Positions 19,027 to 31,000 of a DNA stretch of 64,000 bases are shown here, piece by piece. The DNA lies in NCBI GenBank assembly GCA_902826775.1, contig CADEHE010000002.1, forward strand, positions 186,001 to 250,000, in the 5' to 3' direction. The position numbers and the translations under genes are program-made. Source of the stretch: an uncultured Pseudomonadota bacterium (GTDB lineage Bacteria > Pseudomonadota > Gammaproteobacteria > Burkholderiales > JALYOK01). Every line of letters begins with the position of its first letter. Position 1 is the stretch's first letter. Under the pieces are notes generated by a model. It did no database searches and was not told the origin of the DNA. It saw only the letters and a list, made by a program, of their open reading frames with translations.

Positions 19027-22000
19027 TCAGGACTTGCGCACGTCAGCGTGGTCAAAGACATTCGCGGCAGCAGCTTCTTCGAGGTCCAGTTCCTCCTCGT
19101 CTTGTTCCGGCAGTAGCGGAATGGCGGCATCCTCGTCGTCATCGCGCCCCAGAATTGGAAGCGGGTCAAGATGGCGCCATAGCGGGGTAGAGGCGGCCAG
19201 CGCAGCGGCCAAACCTCCCGCACGCAAAGCCCACAACACGGCGCCCACGGATAGAGAAATGCCGGTTGCCGCTGTCACTGAAAGCACTGGCGCAGCCACG
19301 CCTTCGCCCTGGTCTTGTTGCGTGGCGCGTTGTTGTTCGATGCGCCAGCCCGCGGCGAGCCTGCGGCCCTCATAAGACAGACTCGTAAGCTCGGTTTCTG
19401 ACAACGTGGTTGGTTGCCAGTCCAAGCTCGCCAGTAACGCCTCGTAGGGCGAGAGATGCACGGCACGCAGCACAATTTCCGCGCGCTGCACTCGCCGTAA
19501 CACCTCTTCCAGCACGGTCGAGCGCCCACTGCCTTGTCGTTGATTGACCAGTTCCAACAAAGCCTCTTCACTATCCTGAGCGCGCGCTGTCGGTTCGGCG
19601 AGCTTGCTCTCGCCCGGTTTCGATACCGGCTGCAAAGGCTCTTTGGCAATCGGATCTATTGGCGCCGGTTGCGGCACCTCGGCGCCGGGTCCAGGAATGA
19701 CTTGGGGCAGTCCAACCGATGCCGCCACATCAATATCTGCGTGCCTGGTGATTGAAACGCTCTGCCCATCGCTCGCCCAGTACCGCAACTGATCTCGGCC
19801 AACAAAGTTTAACTCCGGCGAATATCGCAAACTGCTTATCGCGGCGTTAATCTCAGCCAAAGCTCCGCGCAAATGCATTCGGGCGCTACCGTTCGCGCCT
19901 TCGACAAAACTAATGCCGACGGTGCTCGCAAGCTGCAAACTGCCGTGATCCACTGCAAGAGATACTTCCACCATGCTGCTGCTATCAACATCGTGAATAG
20001 CCAACCCGGTCATGCTCACACTGGTGTTTTGGCCAAGCGACTGTGCAGGCAAGCTACCAATGACTGGCGCATCGTTCACTGCGCTCACAGACAGGCTAAC
20101 CGTCGCGACGTTAGAAACACTTGTGCCGTCGCTGGCACGATAGCTAAATGCATCCGCTCCGAAGAAGTCCTGCTCAGGCGTATAGGTAAAGCTGCCATCG
20201 GCATTGAGATCGATGCGCCCGTGGCTTGGGCCTGACACCAATACGGCTGTTAGAGAATCGCCATCGACATCAATATCATCCAGGAGTATGCCGCCAACCG
20301 GGACATTCAATAACGCATCCTCATCGATACTGTAGGCATTGTTGCCAGCGATTGGGACATCGTTAGTATTAGCGACAACGATGTCAAATTGATCTTCAAC
20401 AAAGGCGCCATTCGAGTCTGTCGCGCGCACGGTTAGAGTATGTGTACCGACGTCAGCGTTGGCCGGCGTGCCCGAGAACGTGCGTGTGGCCGCATTGAAC
20501 GTCAGCCAAGCCGGCACACCGCTGGCTGTATAGGTAAGGCTGTCGCCTATATCAACGTCGGCAAAGGTGTTCGAAGCAAACTGAAAGGTGAAGGCCGCAT
20601 CTTCGGTCGCTACTTGATTGGCGATCGCGTTGACCAGCGTCGGCGCATCGTTTGTGTTGGCCACGACGATATCGAAAGTGTCCTCAACGAACGCCCCCGC
20701 AAGGTCGGTTGCTCGCACGGTGATACTCACTGTGCCGACGTCGGCATTCGCTGCCGTACCCGAGAAAGTACGCGTAGCGGCATTAAAACTCAACCACGCC
20801 GGCACGCCGGAGGCGGTGTAGGTCAGGCTATCTCCAGCATCCACATCCGCAAAGGCATTCGCCGCGAATTGGAATGCGAAAGCAGCGTCCTCGATCGCAT
20901 TCTGATTTGGTATGGCGTTGGCAACAGTGGGCGCGTCGTTGGTGTTAGCTACGACAATATCAAATACATTTTCAACAAACGCGCCGCTCAGATCAGTCGC
21001 CCGCACCGTGATGCTGTGCGTACCGACATCGGCGTTCAGGGGTGTGCCGCTGAAGGTACGCGTGGCGGCATTGAAGCTCAACCACGTTGGCACACCCGAC
21101 GCCGTGTAGGTCAGGCTATCGCCCACGTCGACTTCATCGAAGGTGTTCGCAGCGAACTGAAAACTGAACGAAACGTCCTCGGTCGCATTCTGATTTGGTA
21201 TCGCGTTGGCAACAGTGGGCGCGTCGTTGGTATTGCCGACAACAACATCGAAGGTGTCGTCGACGAACGCACCGCTCAGATCGGTGGCCCGCACGGTGAT
21301 TGCGAACGTGCCGACATCGGCGTTCAGCGGCGTACCCGAAAAGGTGCGGGTGGCCGAGTTGAAGGTGAGCCAGGCCGGGACGCTAGAGGCGGTGTAGGTC
21401 AGGTTGTCGCCCGCATCCACGTCCGCAAAGGTGTTCGCCGCGAACTGAAAGCTAAATGGCGCATCTTCCGTCGCAGCTTGATTGACGATCGGGTTTGCCA
21501 CCGTCGGGACGTCATTCGTGTTCGCTACGACGATGTCAAACTGATCTTCAGCAAACGCGCCAGCCAAATCGGTTGCGCGTACCGTAAGGGTGTAAGTTCC
21601 CACATCAGCGTTGGCCGGTGTGCCGGAGAAAGTGCGAGTGAAGGCATCAAAAACCAACCAACTCGGCACACCGCTCGCCGAGTACGTCAAGCTGTCCCCC
21701 GCGTCCACGTCTGCAAACGTGTTCGCCGCGAACTGGAAGCTGAACGGCGCATCTTCCACCGCCGCTTGATCTGCAATGGAATTGGCTAGCGTCGGGGCAT
21801 CGTTTGTGTTCGTTACGACGATATCGAATTGATCTTCAACAAACGCCCCAGCCATATCGGTTGCGCGCAAAGTGATCGTATAGCCGCCCACGTCGCCGTT
21901 CGCCGGCGTACCCGAGAATGTTCGCGTCGTCGCGTCAAAACTCAACCATCCCGGCACGCCGCTCGCCGTGTATGTCAGGCTGTCGCCGACATCAACATCA

Positions 22001-25000
22001 CTAAAAGCATTCACCGCGAACTGAAAACTAAACGGCGCGTCTTCTGCCGTCACTTGATCGCTGATCGGGTTCGCGATCGTCGGCGCATCGTTGGTGTTGG
22101 CCACGACAAGATCGAACGTGTCTTCGACAAAAGCACCGCTCGCGTCGGTTGCGCGAACAGTGATCGAGTGAGTGCCGACGTCCGCATTCGCGGGCGTGCC
22201 AGTGAACGTGCGCGTGGCGGCGTCGAAGCTGAGCCATGCAGGCACACCGCTCGCGGCGTAGGTCAACACATCGCCCACATCCACATCGTTGAAGGTGTTC
22301 GCAGCGAACTGGAAGCTGAACGAAACGTCCTCGGTCGCGTTCTGATTGGCGATCGGGTTTGCGATTGTCGGCGCATCGTTGGTGTTGGCCACGACGAGGT
22401 CGAATGTGTCTTCGACAAAGGCTCCGCTCACATCCGTAGCGCGAACGGTGATCGGGTGCGTGCCCACGTCCGCATTCGCGGGCGTGCCAGCGAACGTGCG
22501 CGTGGCGGCGTTGAAACTCAACCACGCCGGCACACCCGAGGCCGTGTAGGTTAGGCTATCGCCGACGTCGACATCGTCGAACGTGTTCACCGGGACTTGG
22601 AAGTTGAACGCCGCATCCTCTGTCGCGTTCTGATCGGCGATCGGATTCGCCACCGTCGGCGCGTCATTGGTGTTACCCACGACGAGATCGAATGTGTCTT
22701 CGACGAAGGCCCCGCTCGCGTCCGTGGCGCGTACCGTAATGGTGTGAGTGCCGATGTCCGCATTCGCGGGCGTGCCAGTGAACGTGCGCGTGGCGGCATC
22801 GAAGCTGAGCCAACTCGGCACACCGGCAGCACTGTAGGTAAGCGCGTCGCCCACATCTACGTCATCGAAGGTGTTGATCGGGAACTGGAAGCTAAAGGCC
22901 GCATCTTCCGTCGCCGCTTGATCGGCAATCGGATTTGCCAGTGTGGGCGTGTCGTTGATCGGATTTAGTGTGATCGCGAGCGCATCGCTGTCGGTCAAAC
23001 CGCTCGCGTCGGTCGATACTACTGTAAGTGTATCGCTGCCATTGAAATTCAGAGCGCCTACATAGGCAATACTAGCCAGAGCTGCATTGATCTGCGCTTG
23101 ACTGCCGGCAAGGGTTAGGCTTGCGCTAGCGTTTGCCCCCGCGCTGATCGTCGCGCCGCCGCTTAGATCAACGGTCAAGGTACCGTTACTCACGCTGACC
23201 TGCACACTGCTTAAATTGGCATCAACATCGTTGACCGCGACGCCCGCAATCGGCAGGGCCGCGTCCTCGTTGCCGGTTTGTGCGCCCGGCAGCGTGTTGA
23301 CTGGCGCTTCATTGACGTTAGTGATCGTCACGCTCAACGCCTGCGTGTCGAAACCGCCATTGCCGTCGGCCACTTGTACGCTGACCTCGTAGACGCCATC
23401 GCTATTGGCATCACCTGGCGCTTCGAAGTCTGGCGCGGTGTTGAATACCAGCACGCCGGTGCTCGCATCGATGCTAAACAACGCGGCGTCGGCGCCACCA
23501 GTGATACTGAAGGACAGCGTCTGCACCGGCTGATCCGCGTCGGTCGCGGTCACGGTAGTAACCGCGGCGCTATTCTCGGCGACGTTGACGCTTGCCGTTG
23601 CCCCGCCGCCATCGCTGGTGACGAGGGGATTGTGGTCGTTCACAGGCGTCACCGTCACGGCAATGGCTTGACTGTCAGTGAACGTGCCGTCGCTGACTTG
23701 CACCGTCACGTCGTACACGTTATTTGCGCCGGCATCGGCGGGCGCCTCGAAATCGGGCGCGGCGACGAAACTCAACGCACCGGTGTTCGCATCGATCGAA
23801 AAGCGCGCCGCATCCGCTCCGCCGATGATCGAGTAAGTTAGCGTCTGTGCCGGCAAATCGGCGTCGGTGGCACCCACCGTGGTAACTGCTGTGCTGTTCT
23901 CCGCGACGTTAACGCTCGCGCTATTGCCACCACCATCGCTGGTGATGGCCGGCGTATTGTCGTTGACCGGCATCACGCTGACGGCGATCGCTTGCGTATC
24001 CGTGAACGCGCCGTCGGAGACTTGTACCGTCACATCGTAGACATTGTTCACGCCGGCGTCGGCGGGCGCTTCGTAGTTGGGCGTGGCGAGGAAACTGAGG
24101 ACGCCAGTGGCGGCGTCAATCGTGAACAGCGCTGCGTCGGCACCGCCGCTAATCGAATAGGTCAGCGTTTGCGCGGGCAAATCGGCGTCAGTGGCGCTCA
24201 CCGTCGTTACTGCGGCAGCGTTTTCGGCTACGTTCACGCTCGCGCTCGCGCCGCCGCCGTTGCTGGTGATCACCGGCGCATTGTCATTAACCGGCGTGAC
24301 CGTCACGGCGATCGCTTGCGCGTCGGTGAAGGTGCCGTCGGAAACCTGTACCGTCACGTCATACACGTTGTCCGCGCCCGCGTCGGTGGGGCTCTCGTAG
24401 CTGGGCGCAACCAGGAAGCTCAGCGCGCCGGTCACGCCATCAATCGTGAATTGCGCCGCATCGGCGCCGCCTATGATCGAATAGGTCAGCGACTGCGCCG
24501 GCAGATCCGCGTCCGTCGCCGTGACCGTAGTGACTGCGGTTGTGTTCTCCGCCGCGCTCACGCTGGCGCTCGCCCCGCCGCCATTGGAGGTGATGACTGG
24601 GGTATTGTCGTTAACAGGGGTAACTGTGACCGCAATGGCCTGGCTGTCGACTAATGTGCCGTCGGAGACTTGCACGATGACGTCATAGACATTGTCGGCA
24701 CCGGTGTCGGCAGGCGTTTCGTAATCTGGCGCGACGAGGAAACTCAGCGCACCGGTACTGGTGTTGATGGAGAAGTTCGCTGCATCGGCGCCGCCGATAA
24801 TCGAGTAGCTCAGCGATTGAGCAGGTAAATCCGCATCGCTCGCCGTGACCGTAGAAACTGCCGTGCTGTTCTCCGCAACGTTAACGTTGGCCGTTGCACC
24901 GCCGCCGTTCGAGGTGATGACCGGTGTGTTGTCATTGACCGGCGTGATCGTCACCGCGATGGCTTGGCTATCGGTCAAGGTGCCGTCCGATACCTGCACC

Positions 25001-28000
25001 GTCACGTCATAGACATTGTCCACGCCACTGTCGGTGGGCGCCTCGTAGTTTGGCGCGACGAGGAAGCTCAGTGCGCCTGTGCTCGCATTGATGGTGAACT
25101 GAGCCGCATCGGCACCGCCGACAATCGAATATGTCAGCGACTGCGCCGGTAAGTCCGCATCGGTAGCGCTGACGTTGCTAACTGCGGTACTGTTCTCGGC
25201 GACGTTCACACTGGCAGAGGCGCCACCGCCATTGCTCGTGATAACCGGCGCGTTGTCGTTGACTGGGGTGATCGTGACGCTAATCGCTTGCGTGTCCGCT
25301 CCGCCGTTGCCGTCGCTGACTTGCACGGTCACATCGTAGACATTGTTCGTCCCGCTATCGGTAGGCACTTCATAGTTCGGCGCGACCAGGAAGCTTAGCG
25401 CTCCGGTGCTCGCGTTGATGCTGAATATGGCAGCATCGGCCCCGCCGACGATCGAATAAGTCAATGTCTGCGCCGGCAAATCGACGTCCGTCGTCGTGAC
25501 AGTGGTGACTGCGGTTGTGTTTTCCGCAATACTCACGCTGGCGCTTGCGCCGCCGCCATCGCTGGTGATTACTGGCGCGTCATTCTGCGGCGTCACCGTT
25601 ATCGCGATCGTGCGCGAGGCCGTTAGCGTACCGCCGGCGCCCGTATTGCCGAGATCGCTGGCATCTAGTTGAAGCGAAGCTGCGCCTGAATAGTTGGCGG
25701 TCGGTGTGTAGACCGAGTTAGTGAGCGCAGCGCCAATGGCAGATAATGTGCCCGTAAAGCTCATAACCGCATCGTTGCTGCCATCGCCCGTGCTGAATGT
25801 CAGTCCTGCGGTGCCCGAAAGGCTGAACGTACCCTGAGTTGCCGTGATCGTAAGCTGTACCGGCGCCAAAGCGGCGTCGGCATCGTTGAGGGTTATAGCG
25901 CCCGCGCCGAAGATGTATGAACCATCTTCAAGCACGGTGACACTAGCGGAGGCAAACAAACTCGGTGGATCATTCACTGCGGCAATTGCCACCGTAGTGC
26001 TACCCGAGGCCTGCAGCGCGCCACCGCTGCCTTGGCTGCCAGCGTTGCCATCGTTAAACGTCCAGTTGATCTGCACATTCGCGAGCGGCGTATCGCTGAT
26101 GTTGCTGTAGGCGATCTGCTGCATCGCCGAGTTCACCAGCGCATTGGTCGCGCTGGCGTTGAAGGTGAGCAACAACGTGCCGGCCGAGTTCGTCGTGACC
26201 GTGCCGATAGTGGTGCCGCCGACCACGAGCGCACCGCCTTGCGTCAGCGCAGACAAGGTCCCGCTAGCGGCAAATACGTCCTCGGTGTTGGCACCGCCAT
26301 TGCGCGCAAGGGTTAGCGTAGCGCCGTTAAAGTTATTGGCGGCACCTAGCTCAAAGTCTGTGATAGTGACATTGTTGTCCAACGCAATCGCTGCGCCGTT
26401 CTCCGTGTAGTTCGGCGTACCATCAAGGTTATTGAAGGACGGCTGATCGTTTACTGGGTTGACGGTGATCGAGACGGTATCGCTATCGGTCAGATTCAGA
26501 TCACTGGAAAGCGCAGCGACCTCGGTGGCGCTTAGCGCTCGGCTATAGAGACGCACATCTTCAAGAGCACCCGCCGTGTACCACTTACCGCCGCTCGAAT
26601 CTTGGTTGCGGCCAATGGCCATTGAATCGAGGCCGGAGACGTTGCTAAGGAATTTCTGTGTAGATGAGGTGCCGACATCGTAGGTGAGCTGCGCTGAAGT
26701 GGCGACTTGGCCATCCACGAATAGCTGATTTCCGGAAGCCCCGATGGTCACGGCAACGTGGTGCCAATTGCCGTCGTTGATGGCAGCGCTATTGCGATAG
26801 ACGGCTAGCTGCAGCACCCCGTTTTCCACAACCTCGTATGTGAGGTAGCCGGAGGCGCCAAGAAATAGCGAAGCGTAGCTGCCCGTGTCCGCCGTATCGG
26901 AGATAGAGAAGACCGTCTGAAAGGTTCCAGTAGCCTTTATCCATCCGGAAATCGTGCCTTGCGTTAGAGCCGCAACGCTGGCTGTGTGCGCGGAAAGCTC
27001 GACGTAGTCATTAACTCCATCCAAGGAAAGCACCTGCCCTCGGGTGGGATCGGTTACGATAGCCGCCCCGCTTTGCAGTGTGCCGTTTTGTTGCGGACCT
27101 GCTGCAACGTCGTTGGCGTTGCCCTCGAACGTGTAGCGCGCTTGCAGATTCGCATCGATGTCCAAGCTGACGAGCGTCGAGTCTTTAGTTGCAACCGTCA
27201 AGCTGGCTCCACCACTAAAGTTCGCAGCCGGTACGAAGCTCATCCCATTCAGCGCGGCGTTAACGTCAGCCACGGTCCCGCGCACCGTCATAGCAGCGTC
27301 GGATATGCCGTCACCAGCAAGGAACACCAACCCAGTGGTCCCGCCCAAAGTCAGCGCACCATTAGTGACTGACAGTGTCACTTCGACGTCGCCGACTGCG
27401 TCCAGGTCATTGATCGCGACGGAATTGCCGTTCGCCGGCGAGAACACCAAAGCGATATCTTCGTTGGTGCTCTGCGGCCCCGGCACAGCATTTACGGGCG
27501 CGTCGCTAAGCGCAGTGATGTTTACTGTAGTGCTGCCGAAGACCTGCAGTGCCCCGCCACTACCTTGCGCACCGGCGTTGCCATCGTTGAGTGTCCAATC
27601 GAGCTGGACAGATGCGGGCGGTGCGTCGCTCGAGTTGCTGTAGGCGATCTGCTGCAGCGCCGAGTCCACCAACGCGTTCGTTGCGTTGGCATTGAAGGTC
27701 AGCAGCAGCGTGCCGCCGGAGTTGGTCGTGACGGAACCGATGGTCGTGCCGCCGACCACCAGCGCACCGCCTTGCGTCAAAGCCGAGAGCGTACCGCTGG
27801 CCGAGAAGGCATCTTGCGCGTTGGCGCCACCGTTGCGCGCGAGCGTCATCGTGGAACCGGCGAAGTTGTTGGTGGCACTCAATTCTGTGTCAAATACCTG
27901 CATGCCAGGATTGAGAACGACTGCCGCCGCGTTTTCGGTGTAAGCAGCAATCGGGACCGGAGTCAGGCTAACGTTGTCCAGCAGATTGCCCGAAGTGTCG

Positions 28001-31000
28001 TTTAGGCCCGTTTCCATGAACTTCAACTCGTCGGCGCCACCGGATCCGGTCACGCTGAAGGTATAGGTCTGCCAACCTACCGCGTTTTGCGTGATCGTCG
28101 ATATCAAATTGCCGCGCCAGTAGACTTCAACCGCAGAAGAAGCGAGATTGGGGCGGTTGGTGAAGTCGAACGTCAGCACATGGTTCTGACCAGCGACAGT
28201 GCTGACATTCTGCGAGATGCCGTTAACACCTCCCGTCACGTCCAATTCAAGCAGCGAGGCGCCATTGCTCGCTGCGTAAAGCCATGGCGTGTTGTTCCAG
28301 ACCTCGAACCCCTCACCGCCTATGGCGGTCCAGCCAGCAACAGTCACGCCTATACCACTGTTGTTCGTGCCGGATGGAACATTGTTGGTCTCAAAGCTGC
28401 CGTTGGTGAGTACGTTGGCGCCGGCTTGACGAATTGCGGGCGCGTCATTGATCGCATTGATAGTTACCGCGACATTATCTGTATGCGTGTACTGATCGGA
28501 TGCGATCGAAGCAATCTCGGCGGCGCTAAGTGCGCGATTGTAGATGCGCACGTCGTCGACTCGACCATTTAGATACCAGCCACTTGACGGATGCTGTCCG
28601 ATATAGGTGGTCGTTGCGCCGGTCCAGTAAATGGAGCCGGTTGTGGCCTCGGAAGCCACGAGTACGCCATCGATGTACAGCGAGTGCACGTTGTTGGTAT
28701 CGTCGTAAGAGTACATCACATGGTGCCAACCCGTTCCGGCGATTTGCTGGCCGGACGGCAGATCATCCCAAGTGGCGGCCCCCGTCTGTAAGGAACCTTT
28801 TACGCCATTGCCGAAATCATCGAGCGCAATATGTACGCGATCGTTCAACGAAATAAAATCTGACCGAGTGCTTGCAGAAATCAAATTCACCCAGCCGCCG
28901 ATGGTAATGTTGGTGGGCGAACCGTAAACGCTAGGAATCTGCACCGAATCGCCGGCACCGTCCAAGCTCAGGACGGTTCCACGCGTACCATCCACCACCG
29001 TTGTCGCGTTGCCGACGAAGGCGCCGATCTGCGCAGTGCCAGCGCTGTTGTCGTTGGCATTGCCGGCATTGAATGTATACAAGCCCTGCAAGTCGGCGGA
29101 CAGCGATGTCGTCACCTGCACGCTCGCCGCGCCGTTGTAGTTGCCGCTCGGCTGGAACACCATCCCGTTCAGCGCGTCATTGATATCGCTTTGCGCGCCA
29201 TCAATGACGATAGCCGAACTGCCGTTCGCGCCGCTGACGATGGTGAGTCCGGTCAACTGCGAGAGTGTGAGCGTGCCGTTGGTGCTGGCAAGCGCCACTT
29301 GCAAGCGCGCATTGGCGATTGCCGCATACGAAACGGTGATAGCGTTACCGTTAGCGGTGGAGAAGACCAAGGCGTTATCTTCGTTGGTCGATTGCGCGCC
29401 CGGCATGAGATTCACCGGCCCATCGTTGTCGATATTCGTGACGGCAATGTCGACTGCGTTCACGCCGCTATAGTTGCCGTCCGTACTGCTCGCCGCGGCG
29501 GTGACGATGCTGTAATTGATATTGCCGTCAGCCGTAGCGTCATCCACGCCCGTAACAGTTACTAGCTGAGGTATATTCCAGTTAAGAGTAGTGAATGTGA
29601 CTGACCCGATTACACTACCCTCAGTAATATCACTAGAGGTTAGATTGACGGTAACATTCGCGGAAGGCTGACTATTGAGCACAATGCTGAATGTGGTGGT
29701 GCCGCCGGCCTCCGTAGTACGCGTTGTGCCGGCAAAGCGCTGCGCGAAAATGCCATCGGCATCACCGCTCCCGTTACCGCGCCACACCACCATGAAGTCG
29801 CCGTTAGGCGCCATCGCCACATCCGGGTCGGCTTGCTCGCCTGCGGTCGTCGTATTGATGCGGAACTCGCCGCCGAGCGCAGCACCTGCCGCGCTGTAGC
29901 GCTGCCCGTACGATCCTTGCAGCGCGCCGTCTTGGCCCTGGCTCGCCCACACGACGACGAACTCACCGTCGGTCTTCATGGCGATGTTCGGCGAGGATTG
30001 ATTGTCGGCTGTTGTCGTGTTGACGCGGAACTCGCCGCCTTGCGCCAGGCCAGAGTCGTTGAAGCGCTGCGCGTAAATGCCGCCCAGCCCGCCGTCTTGA
30101 TAGTCGCTCACCCATGCGACAACGAAATTGCCTGCGCCGTCCATCGCAACCGGCGCCGCCCATTGGCGGTTGGCGGTCGTCGTGTTGACGCGGAATTCGG
30201 CGCCTTGCGGCACGCCGGCGGCATCGTAGCGCTGCGCATAAATGCCGTAGTCGCTGCCGTCTTGTGCGTAAGACTGCCAGGTTACAACGAAGGCGCCGGA
30301 AGCGTTCATCGCGATCTGCGCCGTGTTCTGCGCATCGGCCGTCGTACTGTTAACAAAGAATTCCGAAGAGAGAATGTTGCCCGCAGCGTCGAAGCGGCGC
30401 GCGTAAATGTCGTAGCCCGTTGCCGTACTAGGATTGCTCCAGGTCACGACAAAATTGCCTACGCCGTCAATGGCAACGTTCGGGTTCTCTTGGTCGCCGG
30501 TCCAAGTCTGGTTAACTTGCAGCTCGGCGCCCTGCGCTACCCCGGCGCTGTTGAAACGCTGGGCATAGATGCCGCCTTGGTCGGCATCGGGACCTTTCCA
30601 AACCACGACGAAACTGCCATTACTCGACATCGCCACGGCCGGATAAGCTTGATCGCCTACCGTAGTCGCGTTGACGAGAATCTCGCCGCCCTGCGCAACG
30701 CCAGCAGCATTGAAGCGCTGCGCGTATACACCCCAGCCACTGCCGTCCTGGCCTTGGCTTGCCCACACCACGACGTAGTTACCGAAGCCGTCGGCCGCGA
30801 TGCTGCGCGAGGTGCTCAGATCATGATTCTGCTCATTGGCAGTGGCGGTGTTAACGCGAAACTCGGAGCCGAGCAGCGGCGGCGAAACCAGAATCGAGGC
30901 GGTATCGGTATCGACGTTGGTGATGCTGACGTCGGCGGGGTTGAAACCGCTGTAATTGGAATCCGTGCTCGTGGCGGCCGCGGTAACGATAGAGTAAGTC

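Noticed and set aside
20440..21789. Long plus-strand frame of about 450 codons opposite the Ig-like repeats
   Set aside because: It is periodic with the 288-bp repeats and Arg/Gly/His-rich, a shadow of the repeated coding strand with no family resemblance. The same applies to the other plus-strand frames inside 19-39 kb.
20362..25586. Regular repeats that might suggest a CRISPR array
   Set aside because: The periods are 288 and 324 bp, in frame, and encode cadherin-like and Ig-like domains. No short identical repeats with unique spacers and no cas genes are present.
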